Assembly: GCA_020633195.1 (NCBI GenBank)
Contig: JACKEC010000015.1
Span: forward strand, 186,001-250,000
Source of the DNA: Sandaracinaceae bacterium
GTDB lineage: Bacteria; Myxococcota_A; Polyangia; Polyangiales; Sandaracinaceae
Length of the DNA: 64,000 nt
Direction of reading: 5' to 3'
The notes under the pieces are model-generated. The model searched no databases. It had not been told where the DNA came from and saw only the letters and a program-made list of their open reading frames with translations. The position numbers and the translations under genes are program-made. Shown here in pieces: positions 17,999 through 27,464 of this stretch (within the stretch, counting starts at the first letter, position 1; the number at the start of each line of letters is the position of its first letter).

Positions 17999-20900
17999 CT
18001 ACGTTTCGTCAGGTCGATCGGGCTCGGCCGAGGGCTCGGCGTCACCGATCGCGTCGTTGGGGGGGAGGGGCGCCGAAGGCTCGGCGTCGTCGATTGGATC
18101 GTCGGCGATGGGTGAGCCCACCGCGGCTTCGAGCTCGTCGGGCGGGGAGGGTGCGGGCGAAGGCTCGGCCTCCTCGACCGGGGGCTCGTACGGAGAGGCG
18201 ACGAGCGCCGGCTCGGACTCCTCGAGAGGCTCGGCCTCCTCGCTCGGGTGGTCGGTGGGCTCGCTGAGCGGGAGGTCGGTCTCGTCGCGCAGGAGCTTGC
18301 GGCCGTCGGTCAGGCGACCGAACAGGTAGTAGAGGCCGGGGATGACGACCACGCCGGCGATGGTGCCGAAGAGCATGCCGCCGACGCCGGTGACGCCGAT
18401 GGTGCGGCTGCCGAGGGCGCCGGCGCCGTGCGCGACGACGAGGGGGATGAGCCCGGCGACGAAGGCGAAGGAGGTCATCTGGATGGGGCGGAAGCGGAGC
18501 ATGCCGCCCTCGATGGCCGCGTCCTTGAGGGACGCGCCCTCCTGGCGTCGCTGGACCGCGAACTCGACGATCAGGATCGCGTTCTTGCCTAACAAGCCCA
18601 CTAACATGATCAAACCGAGCTGTGCCCAGACGTCATTGGACAATCCGGCGGCCTGTAAGAACAGGAAGGAGCCGAAGAGGCCGATGGGTAGGGAGAGGAT
18701 GACGGCGAGCGGGATCAGGAAGCTCTCGTACTGGGCGACGAGGACCAGGTAGACGAACACGACGACGATCAAGAAGATGTAGAGCGCCGCGTTCCCCTGC
18801 CGCGACTCGTCCCACGAGAGGCCCTCCCAGCCGAGGCCGTAGCCGCGGGGCAGGGTCGCTTCGGCGACCTCGCGGACGGCCTGGATGGCCTGACCGCTCG
18901 AGTAGCCGTGGGCCGGGACGAGCTGGATGGCCGCCGACGGGTACAGGTTGTACCGCGTGATCTCGTTGAGACCCTGGCGCCTCTCGATCCGCATGAAGGA
19001 CGAGTAGGGGACCATCTCGCCCTGGTCGTTCTCCACGAACAGGTCGTTGAGATCGTCGGGCATCCTTCGGAACTCGGGCCAGGCCTGGACGTAGACCTTG
19101 TAGAACTGATTGAAGCGGACGAAGCCCTGCTCGTAGGTGCTGCCGATGAGGATGTTGAGGTTCTCGAGGGCGGTCTCGATCGTGACGCCCTTCTGCATCG
19201 CGACGTCGTTGTCGATGATCAGCTCGAACTGCGGGTAGTCGGCGGCGTAGAAGGTGAAGAGGCTCCCCACCTCGGGGCGCTCGCGAAGCTGCGCCATGAA
19301 GTCCTCGGTCACGTGCCCGAGGCGCTCGTAGTCCGCGGTGCTCGACTGGGTCTCGTCGAGGACGCGGAGCGAGATCCCGCCGGCCGCGCCGAAGCCCGGG
19401 ATGGCGGGTGGCTCGAAGAACTCGAGCTTGATGTCGGTGATGCCGCGGGTCCGCTCCTCGAGCTCTTCGATGATCTCGGTGGCGGTGTGCGAGCGCTCCG
19501 ACCAGTCCTCGAGGTTGATGATCGCGGTGCCGGCGTTCGAGCCGCGGCCCTCGGTCAAGACCTCGTAGCCCGCCACCGAGGTGACCGAGCTGACGCCCTC
19601 GATGCTGCGCGCGATCTCTTGGAGCTCGCGCGACTTGGCGTTGGTGTACTCGAGGGTCGAGCCCGGCGGGGTCTGGAGCACGGCGTAGATGACGCCCTGG
19701 TCCTCGCCGGGGATGAAGCCGCTGGGCAGCAGCGTGTTCTCCGCGATGATGCCGAAGGCGAAGAGGCCGACGACGCCCATCGTCAGCAGCCGGCGGGCCA
19801 CGATGGGTCGCAAGATGCGCCCGCCGTACATCTTCGTGACCTTGTCGATCGCGCGGCTGAAGGGCGCCTGGACGAAGGGGACGCCGAGGATCAGGAAGCC
19901 GACCGGGCCCCACAGGTAGTGGGCGACGTAGCCGAGGCCGGCCATCACGGGCAGGCCGAGGAGCGCGAGCATCACGAGCTTGCGCGTCCCGAGGCCTCGA
20001 ATCCGCTCCTTCAGGGTCTTCTTGGCAGGCTCGCTCGAGCCGTGCGCCGGGTGCTCGTGGACGTGGGGCTTGAGCACCATCGCGCAGAGGACCGGCGTGA
20101 GGGTCAGCGCGACGACGCCGGAGAGGATGATCGTCGACGCCATCGTCACGCCGAACTGGCGGTAGAAGACGCCGACCGGCCCGGGGACGAACGTCACGGG
20201 GACGAACACCGCGGTCATCACGAGCGTGATCGCGATGATCGCGCCGCTGATCTCTTTGAGGACCTCGACGGTCGCCCGATACGGCGAGAGGTTCGTCGCG
20301 GCCATCTTCGCGTGCACCGCCTCGACCACGACAATTGCGTCGTCGACGACGACGCCGATGGCTAACACCATCGCGAAGAGCGTGATGAGGTTGATGGAGA
20401 AGCCCATCAATTGCAGGACGAAGAAGCTGCCGATGAGCGACACCGGCACCGCGAGCGTCGGGATGATCGTGGAGCGCAGGTCGCCGAGGAACATGTAGAC
20501 GACGAGCGACACCAGGATGAAGGCCTCGAGCAGGGTGTGGAGCACCTGCTCGATGGAGGCGTCGACGAACCGCGAGACGTCGTAGGCGATCTCGTAGTCC
20601 ATCCCCGGTGGGAAGGACCCCCGCATCTCCTCGAGCGTCGCCTTGATCTCGTCGATGACCTCCGCCGCGTTCGAGCCGGGGGTCTGCTTGAGCACGATCG
20701 ACGCGGCCGGGTGGCCGTCGAGGTCCGAGTAGATGTCGAAGAACTCCGAGCCGAGCTCGATCCCCTCGTGGTCTCGGCTCCCCGTGTTCACGTCGGCCGG
20801 GTGGTGCTCGGCGGTGGGCTCAGCGCCGTCGGCGTCGGCCGCGCCGTCTGCGCCGTCTGCGCCGACCGGCTCGGTGGCGGGCGGGCGGACGCAGATGTCC

Positions 20901-21691
20901 CGGAGCCGCAGGATCTCGCCGTTCGGGTTCGCCCGGAGGATGATGTTCCCGTACTGCTCCGGCTCGGTGTACCGGCCGACGTACGTGAGCACGTACTCCC
21001 GTGATTGAGAGTTCATCCCCGTCGCCTGACCGAGGCGACCGGGGGAGCCGATGATGCTTTGTTCAGCCACCGCCTCCATCACGTCTTCCACGGAGATGTG
21101 GTAGGCGCGCATGCGCTCCGGGTTCAGCCAGATGCGCATCGCGAACGTCCGGTTCCCGAGGTTGACCGGGATACCCATGCCGTGAATCCGCTTCAGCACG
21201 GGCATGATGTAGACGTTCGCGTAGTTGTAGAGGTCGGTCTGATCTGCGTTCGGATCCGTGCTGTACAGGTTCAAGTACATGAGCATGCTCGGCACGACCT
21301 GGCTGACGAGGATGCCCTCCCGTACGACCAGCGGCGGGAGCCGGCTCAACATGATGTTGACCCGGTTCTGCACGTTCACGACGTTGATGTTCGGGTCGGT
21401 CCCGGGCTCGAAATAGATCCGGATCGTCGCCTCGCCCGCGCTCGTCGCGTCCGAGACGATGTAACGCATGTTCTGGACGCCGTTGATCGACTGCTCCAGC
21501 GGAATCAAAACCGAATCGACGAGGACGTTCGCGCTCGCGCCGGGGTACGCGATGGAGACATAGACCGTCGGCGGAGCGACGTTCGGGAACTGTGCGATCG
21601 GGAGGGTCGTGATCCCGAGAGACCCCAGGAACACCACGATGATCGCCACGACGATCGCGAGCGCCGGTCGTTTGAGGATGTTTCTGAACAT
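17999..21691 (-). CDS. RND efflux transporter copy 2, proton relay intact
   Basis: 1230 residues, HAE1/AcrB type. TM4 reads VVVDDAIVVVEA (D450/D451, codon 20339-20341 for D451) and TM10 LLGKNAILIVEFA, so proton coupling looks normal. It differs from copy 1 by scattered substitutions, a 15-residue net insertion in the porter region (an Ala/Asp/Gly-rich stretch, about residues 285-310) and a different, shorter acidic tail (about 90 residues). It is 45 bp downstream of the membrane-fusion protein gene and 16 bp upstream of the USP gene. GAGAGA before the ATG serves as Shine-Dalgarno. Confidence 0.95.
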   Translation of the reverse strand: MFRNILKRPALAIVVAIIVVFLGSLGITTLPIAQFPNVAPPTVYVSIAYPGASANVLVDSVLIPLEQSINGVQNMRYIVSDATSAGEATIRIYFEPGTDPNINVVNVQNRVNIMLSRLPPLVVREGILVSQVVPSMLMYLNLYSTDPNADQTDLYNYANVYIMPVLKRIHGMGIPVNLGNRTFAMRIWLNPERMRAYHISVEDVMEAVAEQSIIGSPGRLGQATGMNSQSREYVLTYVGRYTEPEQYGNIILRANPNGEILRLRDICVRPPATEPVGADGADGAADADGAEPTAEHHPADVNTGSRDHEGIELGSEFFDIYSDLDGHPAASIVLKQTPGSNAAEVIDEIKATLEEMRGSFPPGMDYEIAYDVSRFVDASIEQVLHTLLEAFILVSLVVYMFLGDLRSTIIPTLAVPVSLIGSFFVLQLMGFSINLITLFAMVLAIGVVVDDAIVVVEAVHAKMAATNLSPYRATVEVLKEISGAIIAITLVMTAVFVPVTFVPGPVGVFYRQFGVTMASTIILSGVVALTLTPVLCAMVLKPHVHEHPAHGSSEPAKKTLKERIRGLGTRKLVMLALLGLPVMAGLGYVAHYLWGPVGFLILGVPFVQAPFSRAIDKVTKMYGGRILRPIVARRLLTMGVVGLFAFGIIAENTLLPSGFIPGEDQGVIYAVLQTPPGSTLEYTNAKSRELQEIARSIEGVSSVTSVAGYEVLTEGRGSNAGTAIINLEDWSERSHTATEIIEELEERTRGITDIKLEFFEPPAIPGFGAAGGISLRVLDETQSSTADYERLGHVTEDFMAQLRERPEVGSLFTFYAADYPQFELIIDNDVAMQKGVTIETALENLNILIGSTYEQGFVRFNQFYKVYVQAWPEFRRMPDDLNDLFVENDQGEMVPYSSFMRIERRQGLNEITRYNLYPSAAIQLVPAHGYSSGQAIQAVREVAEATLPRGYGLGWEGLSWDESRQGNAALYIFLIVVVFVYLVLVAQYESFLIPLAVILSLPIGLFGSFLFLQAAGLSNDVWAQLGLIMLVGLLGKNAILIVEFAVQRRQEGASLKDAAIEGGMLRFRPIQMTSFAFVAGLIPLVVAHGAGALGSRTIGVTGVGGMLFGTIAGVVVIPGLYYLFGRLTDGRKLLRDETDLPLSEPTDHPSEEAEPLEESEPALVASPYEPPVEEAEPSPAPSPPDELEAAVGSPIADDPIDDAEPSAPLPPNDAIGDAEPSAEPDRPDET

Positions 21692-21736
21692 GTCTTCTCT
21701 CGAGGAGTGAGCCGACGCCGCGAGGCGGCTCGCCGG

Positions 21737-22864
21737 CTACTCCGCGTGATGCTGCAAGTTGCTCAGGGACTGCTCCGGAGGGATGACCTCCGTGTTTACG
21801 TGTTCTCCGTCGTGGACCTGGCGGACGCCGTCGAGGATGTACCGCTCGTTGGCTTCGAGGCCGCTGCCGATGACGAAGATGTCGTCGCTCTCGTGAGCGA
21901 CGGTGATCTCGCGCTGATGGACGACCCCGTCGTCGCCGACGACGAAGACGTACTGCCGGTCGAGGATGTCGAAGACGGCGCGCTGGGGGATGACGGGGAC
22001 GTCGTGAAGCGCCTCGTTGATCAGCAGCGTGCCGGTCTGACCGTGACGCAGCAGACCGACCGGGTTCGGGAAGTCGGCCCGGAACTGGACGTTGCCCGTC
22101 TCGCTGTCGAACGTGGACTCGACGGTGACCGTGTCGCCGGCGACCTGGTCGAAGACCGTGCCGTTCGCCAGTCGGAGCTGGATGGTCGCCCCCGGGAACC
22201 GGAGCTCCTGGGGGTTCGCCGGATCGTTCGCACCGGGGAGCGACTTGAATCGCAGGTAGTCGGCCTCGGGGACGTTGAAGTACACCCACATCACGTCGTT
22301 GTCCGACATCTCCGTGAGCATGTCCCCCTCCTCGACCAGGCTGCCTTGCTGGATGTGCTGGCGGTCGATGATGCCGTCGAAGGGGGCGACGACGTTCGTG
22401 AAGCGCAGCTCGGCGGCCGCGAGATCCATCTCCGCGCGGACGCGATCTCGCTCCGCCGTCGCGAGCGCGAGCTCTTGGGGCGAGACCACGCCTTGGTCGG
22501 AGAGCTGCCGGGTGTTCCGGAGCTGGATCTCCGCGTGGTTGAGCTCCGCTCGGTGGGCGTCGAGCCGAGCGCGGTAGAGGATCGGGACGATCCGGAACAT
22601 CAGCTGGCCCTGCTGGACGCGCTGACCTTCACGGACCGGGATCTCCTCCAGGTAGCCTTCGTCCAGCGCGCGCACCTCGATGTGTCGCCGCGAGTGGATC
22701 TGGCACACGAACCCCTGCGTCGTCGGGACATCCATGATCGCCGGGGTCGTCACCACGATGGGGTGAGGGACCTCGGCCTCTTCCTGTGCGCCCGCTTCGC
22801 CACAGGCGACGAGGGCGACCGAGAGGGACACGAGGAGGATGGGGCGGATCGTCCGAGGGATCAT
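21737..22864 (-). CDS. RND membrane-fusion lipoprotein
   Basis: 375 residues from the ATG at 22864; a GTG 30 bp upstream is possible but would put ten residues ahead of a good signal peptide. The peptide MIPRTIRPILLVSLSVALVAC ends in a lipobox. The lipoyl half-motifs (VRALDEGYLEEIPVREGQRVQQG and VVAPFDGIIDRQHIQQGSLVEEG) flank a short alpha-hairpin (about 80-130); barrel and membrane-proximal domains follow. First gene of the MFP-RND-USP-RND operon. The operon has no TolC of its own, so it may use the one at 9143 or one encoded elsewhere. Confidence 0.93.
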   Translation of the reverse strand: MIPRTIRPILLVSLSVALVACGEAGAQEEAEVPHPIVVTTPAIMDVPTTQGFVCQIHSRRHIEVRALDEGYLEEIPVREGQRVQQGQLMFRIVPILYRARLDAHRAELNHAEIQLRNTRQLSDQGVVSPQELALATAERDRVRAEMDLAAAELRFTNVVAPFDGIIDRQHIQQGSLVEEGDMLTEMSDNDVMWVYFNVPEADYLRFKSLPGANDPANPQELRFPGATIQLRLANGTVFDQVAGDTVTVESTFDSETGNVQFRADFPNPVGLLRHGQTGTLLINEALHDVPVIPQRAVFDILDRQYVFVVGDDGVVHQREITVAHESDDIFVIGSGLEANERYILDGVRQVHDGEHVNTEVIPPEQSLSNLQHHAE

Positions 22865-23197
22865 CGAGCACTGCTGGGTGTGGGGGGTCACCACGTCTGT
22901 TCTCCCGACTCGGTCGGCACTTCTCCGGCCCGGGTCACGTGTCGCCGTGTGTCCTCGTCGAGGGAGACCACGGCTCTCTTGTCATTGCTGGGGGGTCGAT
23001 GGGCGCGAGGGGGGTCGCGCAGGAGCTCGTTCGGCCAGTCCGTCGCTGGAGTGGGCGCCGATCGGGCGCCGGGTCCTGGGTCCACACGGGGAGCTCGGCC
23101 CATGGGGGCCGACCTCGAGGAGCTCGAAGACCGGGGCGGCGCCGCGCGCGCCGGTGAACGGATCACCGGACACGGAGGGCGGCAGGGCCGCTCCGGA
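22865..23197. other. intergenic region, no gene recognised
   Basis: About 330 bp upstream of the efflux operon. Open frames exist on both strands but none shows a family motif, Shine-Dalgarno or signal peptide. The promoter of the MFP operon should lie here, but I see no convincing hexamers. Confidence 0.4.
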
Positions 23198-23581
23198 TCA
23201 GGCCGTGGGGGGACCGCGCGCGGCGTGCGCCGCGACCGCGTCGCGGCCGGTGAGCCGAGTCTTCAGCCCGCCCCGCTGGCTCCGCGACATGGACGGCGCG
23301 ATGACCGCGTCGTCGTCTGCGGGCTCGAGGCTTCCGTCGCTGCGCTCGACCTCGTTGTCCTCGCAGGTGAGGGCGAGGGGGTCCGGGTCCTGCGACAGCT
23401 CGCCGATGGTCGAGGCGTGGAAGGGCGCGGGGCTCGCGTCGAGCGCCTGCCAGACCTGCGCTTCGCTCGCCACCGGCTGGGCAGCGCCGTCATGGGTCCT
23501 CGCGGCCGTGCCGGCGGAGAACGTCATGCCCGCGACGAGGAGGAGACCTTGCGCGAGCGCCGTGAGGGAAGCGGGGGTCAC
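23198..23581 (-). CDS. small hypothetical exported protein
   Basis: 127 residues from a GTG, not recognised. The N-terminus TALAQGLLLVAGMTFSAGTA looks like a signal peptide but is weakly basic. The rest is polar, with one Cys and an acidic stretch (EDNEVERSDGSLEPADDDA). There is no Shine-Dalgarno and the frame competes with overlapping frames on the other strand, so it may not be a gene. It is transcribed toward the efflux operon from upstream, about 330 bp away. Confidence 0.3.
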   Translation of the reverse strand: MTPASLTALAQGLLLVAGMTFSAGTAARTHDGAAQPVASEAQVWQALDASPAPFHASTIGELSQDPDPLALTCEDNEVERSDGSLEPADDDAVIAPSMSRSQRGGLKTRLTGRDAVAAHAARGPPTA

Positions 23582-23651
23582 AGGAGGGCTTCGGGCCAGA
23601 GCATGGTTCGCGCCGAGCGGGTCCGCAAGTAAGGGCTGCCCGGGGCGCGCT

Positions 23652-23674
23652 CGGGCCCAACCCGACAGGGCCCG
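23652..23674 (-). terminator. GC hairpin after the metallophosphoesterase gene
   Basis: CGGGCCC and GGGCCCG pair around a 9-nt loop, 4 bp beyond the stop at 23678. No U-tract follows, as is common in high-GC genomes. Confidence 0.4.
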
Positions 23675-23677
23675 CGA

Positions 23678-24478
23678 CTATTCTCCGAGCTCGAAGACCT
23701 CTTGCACGGTCGGCGCGCCGTACTCGACGGCGCCGGTGCGGACCTCGAGGTTGGGCAGGATCGAGACGCGACACGCGTCGTGCGTGTGCCCGGCGAGCAC
23801 CGTGATCTTTCGGGTCGGGTGATCGGTCGCCATCGCGCGCAGGGTCTCGCCGATCGCGTGGCAGGTCATCCAGGGCAGCCAGTCGTCGCCCGCGATCCGG
23901 CCCGCGTGGGTCGACGCCTCGCGGAAGGGCGGCACGTGCGTCGCGACGATCACGTGCTCGTGCGGCGCGAGGGCCTCGCCGAGGAGGGTCGCGAGCGTCC
24001 TCGCGTCCTCGTCCGCGAGGCGCCGCGCGGCCTCGAGCAGCTTCGCGCGCGAGGGCTGGAGGAGGTCGCGGATCCGGAGGTGATCGTTGAGCACGACCGA
24101 CGTGCCCTGACCGTCGCCGATGCGTCCGTCGGCCCAGCCGTCCACGCCCACGAGCGCCGTGGTCGGCGTCAACGAGACGACGCCGGTGCTCGGCAGCCAG
24201 CGCAGCTTGGGCTCGATGCGGGAGAGCTCTCGCATGCCCCTGCGGACGCTCGCCACGTCGGCGCCGTAGTAGTCGTGGTTGCCCGCGACGAACCAGCACG
24301 GCATCCGCCACGCGTCGACGAGCTTGGCGAGGTCGGGCCCGAGCTCGGGCGCGATCGAGATGTCCCCCGTCACGACGACGCCGTCGGGGGCCTCGCGCGC
24401 GACGCGAGCGGCGAACGTGGCGATCTCCTCGTCGCTCAGGAAGTCGAGGTGGATGTCGGTGAGCCAGGCGAGGCGCAT
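23678..24478 (-). CDS. calcineurin-like metallophosphoesterase
   Basis: 266 residues with the complete metal-binding series: LTDIHLD (DxH), VVTGDIS (GD), VAGNHDYYG (GNHD), ATHVPPF (H) and LAGHTHD (GHxH). No signal peptide, so cytosolic. The ATG overlaps the stop of the upstream C2-domain lipoprotein gene (TGATG), implying translational coupling, although the products go to different compartments. The substrate (phosphodiester or phosphoprotein) cannot be told from the motifs. Confidence 0.92.
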   Translation of the reverse strand: MRLAWLTDIHLDFLSDEEIATFAARVAREAPDGVVVTGDISIAPELGPDLAKLVDAWRMPCWFVAGNHDYYGADVASVRRGMRELSRIEPKLRWLPSTGVVSLTPTTALVGVDGWADGRIGDGQGTSVVLNDHLRIRDLLQPSRAKLLEAARRLADEDARTLATLLGEALAPHEHVIVATHVPPFREASTHAGRIAGDDWLPWMTCHAIGETLRAMATDHPTRKITVLAGHTHDACRVSILPNLEVRTGAVEYGAPTVQEVFELGE

Positions 24479-26046
24479 CAGCGTTGCGGTTGGACCCGAA
24501 TCCGGAGCGTGCCCGTCTGGCCGGCGTTCTCGCCGCGCGACATCAGCGGCAACGACAGATCGGTCTCGCCGCCGCTGAGCACCGAGGCGTCGATCGAGGC
24601 GGCGCCGACCACCTCGTCCCCGCCCACGTCGTCGTCGTAGACGACCACGCGCAGCGGCAGCGAGGAGGCGGGGATCGAGCTCGGGATCCACTGGTCGAAG
24701 CGGGGCTCGCGCGAGTCGTCGATCGTCGGGGTCCTGTGGATCTCGCGGCCCTCGCGCACGGAGGTCACGACCACGTAGGGGTCCGGATCGCCGCCGAGCA
24801 CGTCCCACTCGTCGCCCGCCGCGTCGCGGCCGTTGATGACCAGGCTGCGGATCTGGATCCGCACCGCGCGCACCCCGCCCGCCGGGATCGGCGTCGGCGG
24901 CGCGGGCGCGGCGACCGCCGGCGGCGCGGCCTCGCGCGCGGTCTCGGAGGTCACGCGGTAGCGAGCGAACGCGGGCGTCTGCGCCCCCTCCGTCGTCGTG
25001 ACCACGAGCAGCGCGGGGCACTCGAGCGCGGTGAGCGCCACCGTCTGCGGCGCGTGCGCGCTGGTGAGCGTCGCGATCGTCGCGCCGTTGAGCGACGGCG
25101 GGTTGCGGCCACCCCACGCGGCGTCGAGCCAGGAGTGCATCGCGTCGGCGCACACCCGACGCACGAGCATGCCCTGACCCTCTTCGAGCTCGATCTCGAG
25201 CGACACCTGACCCACGTCCGCGGGGATCGGGCCGAGCACGTCGATGCCGCCCGGCCACACCGCGGAGCGCTCGTTGACGAGCCACGGGATCCCGTTGGAG
25301 GGCCACGGCCGCTGCGGCGTGGCGCCGCGCGGGAGCTGCCCGAGCATGAAGTCGAGCTGCTCGGTGTCGAGCTCGAAGGTCACGCTGAAGCCCGTCTGCA
25401 GCGTCGCCGCGAGGCGCTGCGAGCCCTCCTCCGCGGCCTGCGTGCGCGCCTGATCGCTCGGCGATCCGCCCGCCATGTTGAGCAGCCCGCCGAGCACCGA
25501 CGAGAACACGCCCGTCGCCTCGGCCTGGACCAACCCCGTCGGCTCCACCACCGCGCGGACGCCGGGCTGCGGGCGCAGCCACACCGACGCAACGCGCGAG
25601 CGCGGGTCGTAGCCGATGTGCAGCGACGCCGTGAACGAGGCCGACGCGTCCATGCGCAGGTACTGGCGGACGCGGAAGCCCATGCTCTCGCGGTCCAGCC
25701 AGGTCCAGCCCGGGCCGCCGAACGCGATGTTGAGGCGGCCGCCGACGACCTGCGCCTCGCAGCGGCGGATCCACCAGCGGCCGACGGACGGGTCGAGCCC
25801 GCCCTCCGGGCCCTCGTGGGTCTCTTCGCCGGGGAGCCCGATGAAGCTGCCCAGCACGCGATCGCAGATGCGCGGCGCGATGACCTCCGCCATCAGCTCG
25901 CTGAGGTCGTCGGGCGTGCCCTGCTCGCCACCCGCGGTGGGCTCGCAGTCGGTCGGCCGCGCCGTGCCTCGGGTCTCGTCGTATCGAACCTCGTCGCCGC
26001 AGCCGGCGAGCGCGAGGATCAGCGTCGCGATGACAACCTTGTTCAT
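24478..26046 (-). CDS. C2-domain lipoprotein
   Basis: 522 residues from the ATG at 26046, chosen because MNKVVIATLILALAGC is a clean lipoprotein signal peptide; the frame runs further upstream without one. Residues 60-370 are not recognised, contain several Cys and look like an all-beta region. A C2-like domain follows near the C-terminus (about 400-500) with VRIQIRSLVINGRDAAG, GGDPDPYVVVTS and LRVVVYDDDVGGDEVVGAA, the calcium-loop Asp pattern DPDP plus YDDD. It probably binds membranes in a calcium-dependent way outside the cytoplasm. A TATGCT hexamer lies 12 nt before the ATG. Confidence 0.8.
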   Translation of the reverse strand: MNKVVIATLILALAGCGDEVRYDETRGTARPTDCEPTAGGEQGTPDDLSELMAEVIAPRICDRVLGSFIGLPGEETHEGPEGGLDPSVGRWWIRRCEAQVVGGRLNIAFGGPGWTWLDRESMGFRVRQYLRMDASASFTASLHIGYDPRSRVASVWLRPQPGVRAVVEPTGLVQAEATGVFSSVLGGLLNMAGGSPSDQARTQAAEEGSQRLAATLQTGFSVTFELDTEQLDFMLGQLPRGATPQRPWPSNGIPWLVNERSAVWPGGIDVLGPIPADVGQVSLEIELEEGQGMLVRRVCADAMHSWLDAAWGGRNPPSLNGATIATLTSAHAPQTVALTALECPALLVVTTTEGAQTPAFARYRVTSETAREAAPPAVAAPAPPTPIPAGGVRAVRIQIRSLVINGRDAAGDEWDVLGGDPDPYVVVTSVREGREIHRTPTIDDSREPRFDQWIPSSIPASSLPLRVVVYDDDVGGDEVVGAASIDASVLSGGETDLSLPLMSRGENAGQTGTLRIRVQPQR

Positions 26047-26078
26047 GGCGTCCCGTGGAGCATACCGGCGAACCGCGC

Positions 26079-27464
26079 TCAGCCTGCCGTGGATTCCGCT
26101 CCCCTCGGGTAGCGGAGCTTGAGCAGCTCCCAGACCGCGCGCAGGGACGTCGCCTCGCCGCCGGTCGGGCGCCCCGGCCGGGTGCGATCGTTCCAGGCCG
26201 GGGTGTCGAAGTGGACCCACGTCGGCGCGTCCTGCGCGAACTCGCGGAGGAACAGCGCGGCGATCGTCGCGCCTCCCTGACCGGTCGACGCGGAGTTCTT
26301 GAGGTCCGCGATCTCGCTGTCGAGGTGCCGTCGGTAGCCGCCGTGGAGGGGGAGCCGCCAGAGTGGATCGCGCGTCCGGCGGCTCGCCTTGGCGAGCGCC
26401 TCCGCGACGTCCGAGTCCTTCGTCCAGAACGGCGTGATCTCGGTGCCCACGGCGACGCGCGCGGCGCCGGTCAGCGTCGCGAAGTCGAGCAGCAGGTCCG
26501 GCGCCTCCTCGGCCGCGAGGGTCAGCGCGTCCGACAGGATCACGCGCCCCTCGGCGTCCGTGTTCGTGATCTCCACGGACTTGCCCTTGCGGGTGCGGAT
26601 GACGTCGCCAGGCCGGAAGGCGCCCGGCCCGGGCATGTTCTCCACCGCCGGCACGAGCACGCGGAGCCGCACCGGGAGCGCCGCGTCGATGACGAGCGAG
26701 GCGAGGCCGAGCGCGATCGCGGCGCCGCCCATGTCCTTCTTCATGCGCAGCATGCCGGGCGCGGACTTGAGGTCGAGGCCGCCGCTGTCGAACGTGACGC
26801 CCTTGCCGACGATCGTGAGCTTGGGGTCACCGGCCGAGCCCCACGTCAGGTCGACGAGGCAGGGCGCGCGATCGCTGCCGCGGCCGACCGCGTGCACCGC
26901 GGGGAAGCCCTCGGTGAGCGCCTTGCCGCGGATCACCTTCACCTTGGCGCCCTCGATCGCGCGGGCCGCCTCGGCGAGCTCGGCGGGGCCGAGATCCTCG
27001 GCCGGGACGTTGATGAAGTCGCGGACCTTCCCGATCGCGTTCAGCTGCCGCGCCACTTCGGCGCGATCGGCGCCCTCGGGCCACACCAGCTCGTGCGCGT
27101 TGGGCTTGGGCTCGGACCGGTAGCGATCGAAGCGGTAGGACGCGAGACCCCACCCGATGGCGGCTTCTGTCGCCGCCTCGGGGGAGAGCTCCGCCTCGAT
27201 CCGGTAGCGCCCGGCGGGCAGCCGCTGGCGCGCCGCGGCCCACGTCCACACGCTCTCCTCGCTGCGTCCGAGCAGCGCGCGCTCGGGCCCGCGCTCGCCG
27301 GGGAGCAGCAGCACGCGGTTGCCCTTGGCCTCGAACCCGCTCGCCTCGAGCCAGCGTTTCAGCGCCTTGGGCTTGCCTCGCTTCCACTTCGCGAAGTCGG
27401 CCTCGTCGAGGGGGAGGATCGGGAGCGTCCGAGCGCTCTTGCGGTTCACGAGGGAGTCGAGCAC
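26079..27464 (-). CDS. leucyl aminopeptidase, M17 family
   Basis: 461 residues from the GTG at 27464; the open frame continues upstream across rpoD but only this region is M17. The C-terminal catalytic domain carries VGKGVTFDSGGLDLK and MKKDMGGAA (metal and catalytic Lys) and ENMPGPGAFRPGDV. It also has NTDAEGRVILSDAL, the family signature with catalytic Arg and metal ligands. The N-terminal regulatory domain (1-160) is divergent. Cytosolic, di-zinc or manganese dependent, releasing N-terminal amino acids. TTCACT lies 6 nt before the GTG, in line with the leaderless pattern. Divergent from rpoD. The start is uncertain by a few codons (GTG at 27449 is an alternative). Confidence 0.88.
   Translation of the reverse strand: MLDSLVNRKSARTLPILPLDEADFAKWKRGKPKALKRWLEASGFEAKGNRVLLLPGERGPERALLGRSEESVWTWAAARQRLPAGRYRIEAELSPEAATEAAIGWGLASYRFDRYRSEPKPNAHELVWPEGADRAEVARQLNAIGKVRDFINVPAEDLGPAELAEAARAIEGAKVKVIRGKALTEGFPAVHAVGRGSDRAPCLVDLTWGSAGDPKLTIVGKGVTFDSGGLDLKSAPGMLRMKKDMGGAAIALGLASLVIDAALPVRLRVLVPAVENMPGPGAFRPGDVIRTRKGKSVEITNTDAEGRVILSDALTLAAEEAPDLLLDFATLTGAARVAVGTEITPFWTKDSDVAEALAKASRRTRDPLWRLPLHGGYRRHLDSEIADLKNSASTGQGGATIAALFLREFAQDAPTWVHFDTPAWNDRTRPGRPTGGEATSLRAVWELLKLRYPRGAESTAG

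Noticed and set aside
21005..23632. 875-codon plus-strand frame
   Set aside because: Antisense to RND copy 2 and its membrane-fusion gene; Arg/Val/Asp-rich with no motif.
22839..23822. 327-codon plus-strand frame in the gap upstream of the efflux operon
   Set aside because: No Shine-Dalgarno, signal peptide or family motif, and it overlaps the metallophosphoesterase on the other strand.
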